Shown here: positions 24,579 to 33,282 of the stretch, piece after piece
Numbering within the stretch: the first letter of the stretch is position 1
How the letters are laid out: every line of letters starts with the position of its first letter
Assembly: GCA_017473955.1 (NCBI GenBank)
Contig: JAFUIK010000053.1
Span: forward strand, 1 to 35,442
Direction: 5' to 3'
DNA: 35,442 nt
Origin: Ruminococcus sp.
Lineage (GTDB): Bacteria; Bacillota; Clostridia; Oscillospirales; Acutalibacteraceae
Position numbers and translations under genes: made by a program
The notes under the pieces: generated by a model
Seen by the model: only the letters and a program-made list of their open reading frames with translations
Database searches by the model: none
Told to the model about the DNA's origin: nothing

Positions 24579-25748
24579 TCATATCCTTGCAACATTAGTT
24601 TTTTTAGCAGCTGTCGCTACTGCTTTTGCTACACCTTCACCAATACGTTTATCCAGTGGGTCTGGGAGTATGAAGTCTACTGCCAACTCATCGTCTTTAA
24701 CAAGTTCTGCTATTGCGTATGTAGCTGCAACTTTCATTTCTTCATTTATTTCAGAAGCTCTGCAATCTAAAGCTCCGCGGAAGATGCCCGGAAAAGCCAG
24801 CACATTGTTAATCTGGTTAGGAAAATCCGACCTACCTGTGCCAACAATATAAGCACCGTATTCTTTTGCTTTATCAGGCATAATCTCTGGGTTGGGATTA
24901 GCCATAGCAAAGATTATCGGTTTTTCGTTCATTGATTCTATCATATTTTTAGTGACGATATCAGGAGCTGAAACTCCGACAAAAATATCAGCGTTTATCA
25001 TAGCATCACTTAATACTCCTTTAACATTATTCGGATTTGTGATTTTTGCCATATCACGCTGTGCTTCATTAAAGTTTTCATTATCAGCAATTATTCCGTT
25101 TCTATCAACCATTATCAGATTTTTTATACCAAGATTAAGCAGATGTTTTCCGATAGCGATACCTGCTGAGCCGGCTCCGTTGATAACAAGCTGTATATCA
25201 GCGATATTTTTATCAGCGAGCTTAAGTGCATTTAACAGAGCTGCACCTACAACAATTGCTGTTCCGTGTTGGTCGTCGTGGAAAACAGGAATATCGCACT
25301 TTTCTTTTAGCTTTCTTTCGATTTCAAAACATCTTGGTGCTGATATATCCTCTAAGTTTATTCCTCCAAAGCTACCGCTTATCATATAAATAGTGTTAAC
25401 GATTTCATCAACATCCTTGCTTTTGATACAAATAGGGAAAGCGTCAACATCTGCAAATTCCTTAAACAGAGCACACTTGCCTTCCATAACAGGCATACCA
25501 GCCTCAGGACCGATGTCTCCTAAACCGAGTACTGCTGTTCCGTCTGTAACTACTGCTACTAGATTATTTCGTCTGGTAAGCTCATAGGATTTATTAATGT
25601 CCTTTTGGATTTCAAGACAAGGCTGAGCTACACCTGGTGTGTATGCAAGCGATAAATCCTCTCTTGTGTTAATCGGAACGTTTGATTTCACTTCAATCTT
25701 TCCGTTCCATTCATAATGTTTTTTTAGTGATTTTTCCTTAATGTTCAT
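24579..25748 (-). CDS. malic enzyme (NAD(P)-dependent)
   Basis: A 389-residue enzyme converting malate to pyruvate, CO2 and reduced cofactor. Motifs: YTPGVAQPC (36-44), [13 protein letters not shown] (a conserved catalytic and NAD region, about 68-80), [10 protein letters not shown] with the catalytic Lys, the metal-binding FHDDQHGTA (about 155-163), and the Rossmann glycine loop [12 protein letters not shown] (about 188-199). Length near 390 is that of the short bacterial class (YtsJ-like) without the phosphotransacetylase domain of MaeB. The cofactor cannot be decided by eye. The ribosome binding site (AGAGAG) is weak. The gene is divergent from rnpB with overlapping promoters. Confidence 0.95.
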   Translation of the reverse strand: MNIKEKSLKKHYEWNGKIEVKSNVPINTREDLSLAYTPGVAQPCLEIQKDINKSYELTRRNNLVAVVTDGTAVLGLGDIGPEAGMPVMEGKCALFKEFADVDAFPICIKSKDVDEIVNTIYMISGSFGGINLEDISAPRCFEIERKLKEKCDIPVFHDDQHGTAIVVGAALLNALKLADKNIADIQLVINGAGSAGIAIGKHLLNLGIKNLIMVDRNGIIADNENFNEAQRDMAKITNPNNVKGVLSDAMINADIFVGVSAPDIVTKNMIESMNEKPIIFAMANPNPEIMPDKAKEYGAYIVGTGRSDFPNQINNVLAFPGIFRGALDCRASEINEEMKVAATYAIAELVKDDELAVDFILPDPLDKRIGEGVAKAVATAAKKTNVARI

Positions 25749-25769
25749 AGTTTTTTCTCTCTAAAATAT

Positions 25770-25797
25770 TTGACTTTTTATTTTTATATTATATAAT
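25770..25797 (+). promoter_or_regulatory. promoter of rnpB
   Basis: -35 TTGACT (25770-25775), 16-bp spacer, -10 TATAAT (25792-25797), with RNase P RNA beginning about 6 bases later, as expected for a stable RNA. Confidence 0.8.
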
Positions 25798-25816
25798 GTA
25801 TCTGCGAGTAAGTCAG
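25788..25816 (-). promoter_or_regulatory. putative promoter of malic enzyme gene
   Basis: Minus strand -35 CTGACT (25811-25816), 17-bp spacer, -10 TATAAT (25788-25793), 40 bases before the ATG. Its -10 overlaps the rnpB -10 and its -35 lies in the first bases of rnpB. Confidence 0.55.
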
Positions 25817-26152
25817 GCAGTTGCGGGCGACGTGTGAAAACACCTGTCCGAGGAAAGTCCGGGCTCCATAGAGCAAGAATAACGGCTAACGGCCGCCGGG
25901 GGTGACCCTAGGGAAAGTGCAACAGAAATATACCGCCACATTATTTGTGGTAAGGATGGAAAGGCGAGGTAAGAGCTCACCGGGGTTGGGGAGACCCAAC
26001 TGCCATGTAAACCCTATTCGGAGCAACACCGTGGTAAGACATTATTTGCCTGCTCGGCAAGTCTTTTGGAGGTGGCGTTGAGCTGATGCGGTAACGCACA
26101 GCCAAGATAGATGACTGCCAAATACAAAACCCGGCTTATAGACTTAGTCGCA
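25803..26152 (+). ncRNA. rnpB: RNase P RNA, bacterial type A
   Basis: The catalytic RNA of ribonuclease P, which matures tRNA 5' ends. Ends pair (TGCGAGTAAGTC at 25803 with GACTTAGTCGCA at 26141-26152, one mismatch). The universally conserved core is present: GAGGAAAGTCCGGGCTCC (about 25850), the AGGGAAAGTGCAACAGAAA block with TATACCGCC, GGTAAGGATGGAAAGGCG, TGTAAACCC, and near the 3' end AGATAGATGACTGCC with ACAAAACCCGGCTTATAG. Length of about 350 nt and this arrangement fit type A. Boundaries are from the terminal helix and may be off by a few bases. Confidence 0.96.
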
Positions 26153-26155
26153 TTT

Positions 26156-26178
26156 AACACCCGAAAGGGTGTTTTTTT
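26156..26178 (+). terminator. terminator of rnpB
   Basis: Stem AACACCC/GGGTGTT (26156-26162 with 26167-26173) with GAAA loop and a seven-T run, which overlaps the stop codon of the convergent pncB. Confidence 0.88.
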
Positions 26179-27628
26179 ATTTGTTTGCTTTTTTAAGAAG
26201 CTCGTTTTTGACTTCCCACAGCTTTTGAGAAAGGTCAACGTAGTAGGTGTGTGGATTTTCAAAACGCTTAACCTCATCCCACAATGTGTCAAGATGAGCC
26301 TTACAATAATATTTAATATGCTCAAGCGATGGCATTTCCTGAATCAGTTCGCCGTTTTCAAAATACTTTTTCATTATAGGTATTGCGATAAAGTTTTCAA
26401 CGGTTTTTCGTTTCCATGTATGCTCAGGGTCGAAAATTTCATATGGTTCATTATCATTGATTTTTTCATCGTGCAAAGTTATTACATCAGCAATTGCTTT
26501 GTTAGTATCCTTGTCATAAAGTCGCCATACGTTTTTAAAACACGGTGTTGTGATTTTTTCAACATTTTCGCTAATCTTGATTTTAGGGGTGATATTACCA
26601 TCTTCGTCTTCTACAGCCACAAGCTTGTATACACCACCGAATACAGGTTGTGATGAAGAGGTTATAAGTCGTTCTCCTACACCAAATGTATCAACCTGAG
26701 CCCCCTGTAAAAGCATATCGCGTATAATATATTCATCCAGTGAGTTTGATGCACATATTTTACAGTCGGGAAACCCTGCGTCGTCAAGCATTTTTCTGGC
26801 TTTTTTGGATAGATAGGTTATATCACCACTGTCAATTCTTATACCTGCTGGTCTGTAACCGTTTGGAACAAGCTCTTCGTTAAATACCTTGATTGCGTTT
26901 GGTACACCTGATTTGAGTACATTATATGTATCTACAAGTAATGTACAGGAGTTTGGGTACCTTTTTGCATAAGCTCTAAATGCATCAAGCTCGGTATCAA
27001 ACATCTGAACCCAACTGTGAGCCATAGTACCGAGTGCTGGAATATGATAATCTCTGTCAGCTATAGCACACGCAGTGCCAACACATCCGCCGATATATGC
27101 GGCTCTAGCACCTAGTATTGCTCCGTCAAATCCCTGAGCTCTTCGTGAACCGAATTCCATAACAGCTCTGCCGTCAGCCGCTCTGACGATTCTGCTGGCT
27201 TTGGTAGCAATGAGACTCTGATGATTAATACACAGAAGAATCATAGTTTCAATAAACTGTGCCTGAATTACAGGACCCTTGACTGTGATAATTGGTTCGC
27301 CTGGGAACACAGGAGTTCCTTCAGGAATAGCCCATACATCGCAAGAAAACTTGAAATTTTTCATATACTGAAGGAATTCTTCCGAAAACATATTTTTGCT
27401 TCTTAAGTATTCGATATCTTCGTCAGTAAATTTAAGATTCTGAAGGTATTCAACCATTTGCTCTACACCTGCTACAATCGCAAAGCCGCCTTTGTCAGGA
27501 TTTTTTCTGTAAAACATATCAAAGTATGCGGTTTTATCTTTGAAATTATTTTCAAAATATCCGCCTGCCATGGTTATTTCGTAAAAATCTGTCAGCAAAG
27601 TGAGATTTCTTTTAATATTTTCGGTCAT
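26177..27628 (-). CDS. pncB: nicotinate phosphoribosyltransferase
   Basis: A 483-residue enzyme joining nicotinate and PRPP to give nicotinate mononucleotide, with ATP hydrolysis, in NAD salvage. Family marks are TDFYEITMAGGYF (13-25), MEFGSRRAQGFDGA (157-170), GTMAHSW (200-206, His204 being the likely phosphorylated His), DTYNVLKSG, RIDSGDI and the PRPP-binding region near SNSLDEYI with FGVGERL. Length fits the Firmicutes PncB type. CGGAGGAG precedes the ATG with ideal spacing, and an extended -10 lies upstream. It provides NAD in the same neighbourhood as malic enzyme, but with RNase P RNA between, so a functional link is not shown. Confidence 0.96.
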   Translation of the reverse strand: MTENIKRNLTLLTDFYEITMAGGYFENNFKDKTAYFDMFYRKNPDKGGFAIVAGVEQMVEYLQNLKFTDEDIEYLRSKNMFSEEFLQYMKNFKFSCDVWAIPEGTPVFPGEPIITVKGPVIQAQFIETMILLCINHQSLIATKASRIVRAADGRAVMEFGSRRAQGFDGAILGARAAYIGGCVGTACAIADRDYHIPALGTMAHSWVQMFDTELDAFRAYAKRYPNSCTLLVDTYNVLKSGVPNAIKVFNEELVPNGYRPAGIRIDSGDITYLSKKARKMLDDAGFPDCKICASNSLDEYIIRDMLLQGAQVDTFGVGERLITSSSQPVFGGVYKLVAVEDEDGNITPKIKISENVEKITTPCFKNVWRLYDKDTNKAIADVITLHDEKINDNEPYEIFDPEHTWKRKTVENFIAIPIMKKYFENGELIQEMPSLEHIKYYCKAHLDTLWDEVKRFENPHTYYVDLSQKLWEVKNELLKKANK

Positions 27629-27674
27629 AACTACTCCTCCGTATTAAAATACTAGATGTTGTTTGCTATTTCTT

Positions 27675-27683
27675 ATTATACCA
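27675..27683 (-). promoter_or_regulatory. extended -10 element for pncB
   Basis: Minus strand TGGTATAAT, a perfect extended -10, 46 bases before the pncB ATG. No good -35 is found at normal spacing. Confidence 0.55.
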
Positions 27684-27787
27684 CAAAATAGTTGCAAAAA
27701 ACACAATTTTTTCTTTTAAATAATTAAAATTTTGTAACTCAATTGGTAAAAATATTTCATTTTTTTAAATTTTCTTACAAAAAAGAC

Positions 27788-27816
27788 TTGTTTTTTTTCT
27801 AATAATGTATTATACT
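27788..27816 (+). promoter_or_regulatory. putative sigmaA promoter
   Basis: -35 TTGTTT (27788-27793), 17-bp spacer, -10 TATACT (27811-27816), preceded by about 80 bases of nearly pure A/T that could act as an UP element. It leaves an untranslated leader of about 88 bases before the HTH gene. Confidence 0.6.
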
Positions 27817-27910
27817 AGCCTTACGTTAGATTTTTGCGTTTAAAGAATTTCTATATGGAATTATCTAAAAGAAATTTAAAAGACATTTTTATAGAGTAGG
27901 GAGAGTCAGA

Positions 27911-28162
27911 ATGAGATTACGTAAACAAGAACTCGGCGATCGCAACGTCGTTGGTGCAAGAGTAGAAGCTGCACGTAAGAAAAAAGGTATGAAGCAGAAA
28001 GAACTGCTTGCACAGTTACAGGTAAACGGTGTTGATATGAACGCATCCGGTTTATCTAAGCTCGAAGGTCAGATCAGATACGTTACAGATGTTGAACTTA
28101 TTGCACTTGCGGACATTCTCGAAGTTTCTGTAGATTTCTTACTCGGAAGAGCACAACAGTAA
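27911..28162 (+). CDS. small XRE-type helix-turn-helix protein
   Basis: An 83-residue protein that is nearly only a Cro/CI-type DNA-binding domain: ARVEAARKKKGMKQKELLAQL, a recognition region around MNASGLSKLEGQ, and the ending LADILEVSVDFLLGR seen in many Firmicutes XRE regulators. The insertion LQVNGVDM between the two helices of the HTH makes it longer than the usual turn. No effector domain is present. Ribosome binding site GTAGGGAGAG before ATG 27911. It is alone in its transcript, between the promoter at 27788 and a very stable terminator at 28201, which suggests an independently and perhaps highly expressed regulator. Targets unknown. Confidence 0.85.
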   Translation: MRLRKQELGDRNVVGARVEAARKKKGMKQKELLAQLQVNGVDMNASGLSKLEGQIRYVTDVELIALADILEVSVDFLLGRAQQ

Positions 28163-28200
28163 TTAAATAGAGTATTACCAGCATTTTGGTTTCTGTTTTT

Positions 28201-28243
28201 CAGGCGGTAGGTTGCTTTTGTAATCTACCGTCTGAATTTTTTT
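28201..28243 (+). terminator. strong Rho-independent terminator
   Basis: A 15-bp stem (28201-28215 with 28220-28234, three G-U pairs), TTTT loop and a T7 run after AA. Confidence 0.9.
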
Positions 28244-28283
28244 GCCTATACTTGTCATACTTTTATTAGTATGAGGTGATATA

Positions 28284-29306
28284 TTGAAAGCTGTTTTAGT
28301 TAGATACAAACCGCAGATTTATTTTTTCTTGATTTTCACATCAGCGTTTTTTATTGTGAAAATATTTTTTCTGTATTTTTTACCTTTTATCATAGGATTT
28401 ACTGTTTCGTTGTTGATGTACCCTGTCTATAAATTTATGAAAAAGAGATTGTTATTTAAATCTTCGTTTTCCGCTACAGTTATAACCTTGTTTATATTTT
28501 CTGTTATAATCGCCTTATTGCTTTTTATAGGTTATTTATTAGTTTCTCAATCGCTTAATCTATATCATAATAATATTGATTTTTTTAATAAATATATAAA
28601 AGGTATAAGATTTCCTGATGTTGTAAGTTCGATGAGTTTGAGTGGTGATATGGTAAGTAAGATTTCTGACACAGCGGTTGGAATTGTTAAGGTTATACCT
28701 ATATCAATAACTCTGCTTATTATTTCCTTTGTTTCAACTATATGTATAATTAATAATTTATCAAATATAAAAGAGCTTGTTGCATCGAAACTTTCAAATG
28801 AACATTCAAAGCATTTTGAAGTGTTAGTTTCTAAATCAAAGAGCATTTTGAAGAAGTATGTACGGTCGTATTTGTTTTTATACACACTTACCTTTATAGA
28901 ATCTGTGTTTATTTTTACATTGATTGACCTTGATTATGTTATAGTATTTGCTTTTTTAGCTGCTGTGTCTGATTTGTTGCCTGTTTTAGGTCCGGGTGCT
29001 GTTTATTTACCGATAGCTGTCGCAAAATTTATTTCCGGAGAGTTTTTGTCTTGTATAACATTGGTGATTTTCTGGGCTATTGTTGTTATCATAAGACAGA
29101 TTATTGAGCCTAAAATTGTATCTGACACAATAAAAATACACCCGCTTGTTATTCTATCTGCATTATATTTTTCGATTGTCAGTTCGAGTGTTTGGGTGTT
29201 TTTCTATCTTACTTTTATTACTGTTTTGTATAAAATACTCATTGAATCTGATGTGCTTAAGCCACTTTTTTTCACAAAAGAGAAAGAGAGTGCTAAAGAA
29301 TGTTGA
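28284..29306 (+). CDS. AI-2E/YtvI-family membrane protein
   Basis: A 340-residue polytopic protein of the AI-2E transporter (UPF0118/PerM) family. N-terminal paired helices (about 13-32, 33-52), a further helix (61-83), a soluble loop (about 90-130), and the C-terminal helical bundle with the family signature DLLPVLGPGAVYLP (about 233-246), followed by a long helix near 256-272 and IIEPKIV (about 275-281). This resembles YtvI, a sporulation-associated member in Firmicutes; substrate and role are not settled. The start codon is TTG (28284), with GAGGTGAT 6 bases upstream; ATG alternatives lie too far in. The murD promoter overlaps its stop codon, so the two are transcribed separately or partly by read-through. 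Confidence 0.87.
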   Translation: MKAVLVRYKPQIYFFLIFTSAFFIVKIFFLYFLPFIIGFTVSLLMYPVYKFMKKRLLFKSSFSATVITLFIFSVIIALLLFIGYLLVSQSLNLYHNNIDFFNKYIKGIRFPDVVSSMSLSGDMVSKISDTAVGIVKVIPISITLLIISFVSTICIINNLSNIKELVASKLSNEHSKHFEVLVSKSKSILKKYVRSYLFLYTLTFIESVFIFTLIDLDYVIVFAFLAAVSDLLPVLGPGAVYLPIAVAKFISGEFLSCITLVIFWAIVVIIRQIIEPKIVSDTIKIHPLVILSALYFSIVSSSVWVFFYLTFITVLYKILIESDVLKPLFFTKEKESAKEC

Positions 29307-29330
29307 TATTTTCAAAAAAAAGCGTATAAT
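29303..29330 (+). promoter_or_regulatory. sigmaA promoter of murD
   Basis: -35 TTGATA (29303-29308) overlapping the TGA stop of the upstream gene, 16-bp spacer, -10 TATAAT (29325-29330), 32 bases before murD. Confidence 0.75.
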
Positions 29331-29362
29331 TAACCTATATATGTAACTTTTGGGGGTAAATT

Positions 29363-30754
29363 ATGGATAACAGAATTTACGACTTTTTGACCTCGTTAAA
29401 AGGTAAAAATATTGCTCTTATAGGTATCGGTAGAAGTAATCTGCCACTCATTTCTCTGTTTAGCTCTTATGGTGCTTATGTTACCGCTTGCGACAGACGT
29501 TCGTATGAGGAGTTGGGTGAGTATGCTGCTCTTGCTGAAAAAAGTGGAGCTACACTATCGCTCGGCGAAAATTATCTTGATAACACAAGTGCGGATATTG
29601 TTTTACGTACACCTGGTATGAAGTTTTATCTTGATAAATTAGTTGATATGAGAAATAACGGTGTTGTTGTTACATCCGAGATGGAGTTGTTCTTCGACCT
29701 TTGTCCGTGTAAGATTATCGCAGTAACAGGTTCTGATGGTAAAACAACAACCACTACCATCATTTCTGAAATACTTAAAAAATCAGGTAAAACTGTCCAT
29801 CTCGGTGGTAACATAGGTAAACCGCTTTTGCCTGAAATTGAAAAAATAAAGTCTACTGATATTGCTGTGGTAGAGCTTTCAAGTTTCCAACTTATATCAA
29901 TGAGGAAAAGCCCTGATATCGCTATTGTTACCAATATTGAGCCTAATCATCTTGATATACATAAGGATATGCAGGAGTATGTAGACTCTAAAAAGAATGT
30001 AATTTTGCATCAGAATGCTTTTTCAAAAGCTGTTCTTAATCTTGATAACAATCTTTCAAATAGTTTTTCTAATGATGTTAGGGGAGAACTCAGAAAATTC
30101 AGTCGTAAAGAAGAAGTATATAATGGTTGTTATCTTGATGGTGACAATATCGTTTACAGCGAGTTTGGCAACAAAACCACAATAATGTCTATCAAAGATA
30201 TAAAAATCCCAGGTATGCATAATGTAGAAAACTTTATGACGGCGATTTCTGCTGTTTGGGGCTTAGTTGAGATTAGTGATATAGTTGAGGTTGCAAAGAC
30301 TTTCTGTGGTGTTGCTCACAGAGCTGAGTTTGTACGAGAGCTAGATGGAGTAAGATATTATAACGACTCGATTGCCAGTAGTCCGACTCGTACAGCGTGT
30401 GGCACACTTTCACTTTATGATGAGAAAATTTTGCTCATTTGTGGTGGCTATGATAAAAACCTCGATTACACCGATTTAGGTAATATTATTTGTAATAAAG
30501 TAAAGCATCTTATTCTTCTTGGTGCTACTGCAGATAAAATCGAAACAGCTGTAAGAAATAGTTGCAACTTTGACAATTGTGGAATTAATATTGTTAGAGT
30601 ATCTTCGATGGATGAGGCAGTTAAAAAATCGCGTGAATTAGCTATAAGCGGTGATGTAGTATCTATGTCACCTGCTAGTGCAAGCTTTGATATGTATAAG
30701 GATTTCGAGCAAAGAGGAAACCACTTTAAGCAGTTGGTGAATGAGCTTAAATGA
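29363..30754 (+). CDS. murD: UDP-N-acetylmuramoyl-L-alanine--D-glutamate ligase
   Basis: A 463-residue Mur ligase adding D-glutamate to UDP-MurNAc-L-Ala in the cytoplasm. An N-terminal Rossmann-like domain (IALIGIGRSNLPLI, 17-30) binds the nucleotide substrate. The central ATPase has the P-loop VTGSDGKTTTTT (121-132), followed by ELSSFQL and NIEPNHLDIH, and the C-terminal domain carries AHRAEFVRELDGVRYYNDS and GGYDKNLD, hallmarks of MurD rather than MurC, MurE or MurF. Length is normal. A GGGGG site precedes the ATG. It is not in a mur/fts (dcw) cluster here but begins a small unit with a GNAT enzyme that it overlaps by 4 bases (ATGA). Confidence 0.95.
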   Translation: MDNRIYDFLTSLKGKNIALIGIGRSNLPLISLFSSYGAYVTACDRRSYEELGEYAALAEKSGATLSLGENYLDNTSADIVLRTPGMKFYLDKLVDMRNNGVVVTSEMELFFDLCPCKIIAVTGSDGKTTTTTIISEILKKSGKTVHLGGNIGKPLLPEIEKIKSTDIAVVELSSFQLISMRKSPDIAIVTNIEPNHLDIHKDMQEYVDSKKNVILHQNAFSKAVLNLDNNLSNSFSNDVRGELRKFSRKEEVYNGCYLDGDNIVYSEFGNKTTIMSIKDIKIPGMHNVENFMTAISAVWGLVEISDIVEVAKTFCGVAHRAEFVRELDGVRYYNDSIASSPTRTACGTLSLYDEKILLICGGYDKNLDYTDLGNIICNKVKHLILLGATADKIETAVRNSCNFDNCGINIVRVSSMDEAVKKSRELAISGDVVSMSPASASFDMYKDFEQRGNHFKQLVNELK

Positions 30755-31527
30755 TAAAGATTATTGATAACGATTTTGTACTATACAGCGAGTTTAAAGA
30801 GTTTTGTAAACGTGATTCATTTGGTACAAGAATTTATTCGCATTTTTTATGTTATGGATATGAATTCAAATTTATTGAATTCTGGGTTCAAATTAACGAA
30901 GACGAGAGTATATCTGCGGCATTTTGCAGATTAGATGGCGATTTTGTCGTGTCGCTTTCTGATGATAGTGATTTTGATGAAGTATCGACTTTTTTGTCTT
31001 TTCAGGACAAGCTTAGTGTCACCTTTGATGAAAGATATAGGCAAAAAATCGGTTTGTTGTATTCCTTAGAATCTTCGGGTGATGTTCTTTTATATAAGGG
31101 CAATGATTATGTTATAAAGTCGTATGATATTGTGACACCTGAAATAAAAGACTATCATAAACTTTTGTTAACTTGTGAAAGTAAGGATTTTTTTGTGCCT
31201 GAATATATGACTTTTTTATCTGATGTTTCAAGACGACTGCAAAGAAACTTGTGTGATATTTACGGAATTGTAAGTAGCAATACACTTGCAAGTTGTGCGA
31301 TGACCGTATCGTACACCGATTTTTCAACGATTTTGGGTGCTGTTGCTACTCATCCTGAACACAGAAAGCATGGTTATGCTGGATGTATTGTAAAATCTTT
31401 GGCTGAGAATTGTAAAAATCGAGGTAATGTATATATTTATACAACTGTTGAACGTAATACTAGATTCTACGAGAGCTTGGGCTTTATAGTTAATGGGCGA
31501 TGGATTAAGTATACATATGGAGGATAA
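30751..31527 (+). CDS. GNAT-family N-acetyltransferase
   Basis: A 258-residue protein. Its C-terminal part (about 125-255) is a GNAT fold with the acetyl-CoA motif A: GAVATHPEHRKHGYAG (196-211), Arg-x-x-Gly-x-Ala type, then IYTTVERNTRFYESLGF (229-245), typical of motif B. The N-terminal 120 residues are acidic and less conserved and resemble the degenerate first half of two-lobed GNAT proteins. Substrate unknown. Its ATG overlaps the murD stop, so coupling with cell wall precursor synthesis is possible but not proven. The PLP enzyme that follows starts 3 bases later. Confidence 0.88.
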   Translation: MIKIIDNDFVLYSEFKEFCKRDSFGTRIYSHFLCYGYEFKFIEFWVQINEDESISAAFCRLDGDFVVSLSDDSDFDEVSTFLSFQDKLSVTFDERYRQKIGLLYSLESSGDVLLYKGNDYVIKSYDIVTPEIKDYHKLLLTCESKDFFVPEYMTFLSDVSRRLQRNLCDIYGIVSSNTLASCAMTVSYTDFSTILGAVATHPEHRKHGYAGCIVKSLAENCKNRGNVYIYTTVERNTRFYESLGFIVNGRWIKYTYGG

Positions 31528-31530
31528 AAT

Positions 31531-32796
31531 TTGAACAACTTATTTGGTTTCGATGAAAATATATTGCAGCTTTCTGAAAAAGCACTTGAGATGTGTAAAG
31601 AAAGCTTTGAAAAAATAGAAAGAATACAGGAATATAACCAACAGAAAATGCTCAAAGCGTTTCAAGAGGCTGGTGTGTCAGAAAGTCATTTCGCAGGTTC
31701 GACAGGTTATGGCTACGATGATAGGGGCAGAGATATTCTTGATAAGGTGTATGCTTATGTTTTTGATGCAGAAGATGCTCTGGTTAGACACAATTTTGTA
31801 AGTGGCACACATACACTTGCGGTTGCTTTGTTTGGTATGTTAAGACCAGGCGATGAGATGATTTGTGTTACAGGTACTCCGTACGATACAATTCAGGGTA
31901 CTATCGGTATTAACTCAGATTACAGTGGCTCACTCAAGGATTTCGGTGTCAAATACAGTGAAGTAGCGTTGAAAGAAGATGGCACAGTTGATCTTGACGC
32001 AATCAGAGAAGCTGCTAAAAAACAACCTAAGATGATTTATATCCAGCGTTCACGTGGATATAGTGTGCGAGATTCGTTGCTTTGTAAGGACATAAAGGCT
32101 ATTTGCGATGTAGTAAGAGAAGTGTCACATAAATCAATTATTATGCTCGATAACTGCTATGGTGAGTTTGTTGAGTGTGAAGAACCGTTGTCGAATGGTG
32201 TTGATATTATGGCAGGTTCACTTATTAAGAACCCTGGTGGTGGTATTGCTCCTACAGGTGGATATATTGCAGGTAGAGCAGATCTGGTTGAGATGTGTTC
32301 ATACAGACTCACAACACCGGGTACCGGTAAGGAGATTGGCTGTACTTTATCGGTATTAAGAGAGATGTTTATGGGTGCTTTTCATGCACCTCAGGTTACA
32401 GGCGAAGCACTGAAAACTGCTGTGTTTACAGCAGCATTATTTGAGTTGTTGGGTTATGAAGTATCTCCGAGATATAACGAAGATAGGGGAGATATCATTG
32501 AGCTTGTAAAATTACATAATAGCGAGAATCTTATTGCTTTTTGTAAAGGTATACAGAAAGGCTCACCTGTTGATAGCTTCGTTACACCATATCCGTCAGA
32601 TATGCCGGGTTATGACTCACAGGTTATTATGGCGGCAGGTGCGTTTACCTTAGGTTCTTCTATCGAGCTCTCTGCTGATGCACCATTAAGAGATCCATAC
32701 GCTGTCTGGATGCAAGGTGGACTTAACTTCAACAGCGGAAAAATAGGTATTATGTTAGCGGCACAGGAAGTGCTTAAAATAACAAATAACTTATAA
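31531..32796 (+). CDS. PLP-dependent methionine gamma-lyase-like protein (YnbB/aluminium-resistance family)
   Basis: A 421-residue fold-type I PLP enzyme. The PLP-binding Lys233 is in GSLIKNPGGGIAPTGGYIAG (229-248); Asp207 in MLDNCYGEF contacts the ring nitrogen; SGTHT (91-95) and GTPYDT (115-120) are family marks. These fit the group annotated as methionine gamma-lyase family or aluminium resistance protein (YnbB in Bacillus), whose true reaction is not well established. The start is TTG 31531, with ATGGAGGAT upstream at proper spacing; the family N-terminus matches. It is the last gene of the murD unit and ends at a bidirectional terminator. Confidence 0.9.
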   Translation: MNNLFGFDENILQLSEKALEMCKESFEKIERIQEYNQQKMLKAFQEAGVSESHFAGSTGYGYDDRGRDILDKVYAYVFDAEDALVRHNFVSGTHTLAVALFGMLRPGDEMICVTGTPYDTIQGTIGINSDYSGSLKDFGVKYSEVALKEDGTVDLDAIREAAKKQPKMIYIQRSRGYSVRDSLLCKDIKAICDVVREVSHKSIIMLDNCYGEFVECEEPLSNGVDIMAGSLIKNPGGGIAPTGGYIAGRADLVEMCSYRLTTPGTGKEIGCTLSVLREMFMGAFHAPQVTGEALKTAVFTAALFELLGYEVSPRYNEDRGDIIELVKLHNSENLIAFCKGIQKGSPVDSFVTPYPSDMPGYDSQVIMAAGAFTLGSSIELSADAPLRDPYAVWMQGGLNFNSGKIGIMLAAQEVLKITNNL

Positions 32797-32798
32797 AA

Positions 32799-32836
32799 AT
32801 AAGCTCTTACCTTTATGGGGTAAGAGCTTTCTTTAT
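32799..32836. terminator. bidirectional terminator
   Basis: Perfect 11-bp stem AAGCTCTTACC (32801-32811) with GGTAAGAGCTT (32819-32829), 7-nt loop, T-rich on both sides. It separates the convergent PLP enzyme and tadA. Confidence 0.85.
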
Positions 32837-33282
32837 TTTTTCTGTCTTAATTTTTTGAAGAAATCAGTTATAAGATTACTGCACTCATCTTCCAGAATAC
32901 CACCTTCAAAATGTGGTCTGAATGAATTCTGGAGTTCCAGAATATTTACTGTTGAGCCACAGCAACCGAAGTTTTTATCATATGCACCAAAATACACGTT
33001 AGGTATTCTTGCATTCACTATAGCACCACTGCACATGGGGCAAGGCTCAAGTGTTACATAAATATCACATTCCCAAAGACGCCAGCCACCAAGTTTGTTG
33101 CACGCATTATTTATAGCCTCTATCTCAGCGTGAGAGAGTGCATTTTTGGATTGTTCTCGTCTGTTCCTACCTGTTGCTATAATTTCATTATCTTTTACTA
33201 TTACAGCTCCTACGGGTACTTCACCCTCATCAAAGGAAATTTCAGCCAGCCTCAACGCTTCTCTCATAAACTCTGTGTTCAT
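32833..33282 (-). CDS. tadA: tRNA adenosine(34) deaminase
   Basis: A 149-residue zinc deaminase converting the wobble adenosine of tRNA-Arg(ACG) to inosine. Motifs: HAE (51-53) with catalytic Glu53, and PCPMCSGAI (80-88) with Cys81 and Cys84 as zinc ligands. NALSHAEIEAI and the C-terminal FFKKLR are typical of TadA rather than other cytidine deaminase-like enzymes. The ATG overlaps the stop of the upstream CPBP gene by 4 bases; AGAGG lies within that gene. Pairing with a CPBP protease is a local operon, without known functional link. Confidence 0.94.
   Translation of the reverse strand: MNTEFMREALRLAEISFDEGEVPVGAVIVKDNEIIATGRNRREQSKNALSHAEIEAINNACNKLGGWRLWECDIYVTLEPCPMCSGAIVNARIPNVYFGAYDKNFGCCGSTVNILELQNSFRPHFEGGILEDECSNLITDFFKKLRQKK

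Noticed and set aside
24892-25389. A 165-codon plus-strand open frame opposite malic enzyme
   Set aside because: Antisense shadow of a well-supported gene; Ser/Ile-rich composition reflects the complement of malic enzyme codons.
26111-26653. A 180-codon plus-strand open frame
   Set aside because: It runs over the 3' end of RNase P RNA and antisense to pncB, has no ribosome binding site and no protein-like composition.
28256-28273. CATACT-TTTATT-AGTATG inverted repeat before the YtvI-like gene
   Set aside because: Only 6-bp A/T-rich arms, partly inside the ribosome binding region; too weak to call as an operator.
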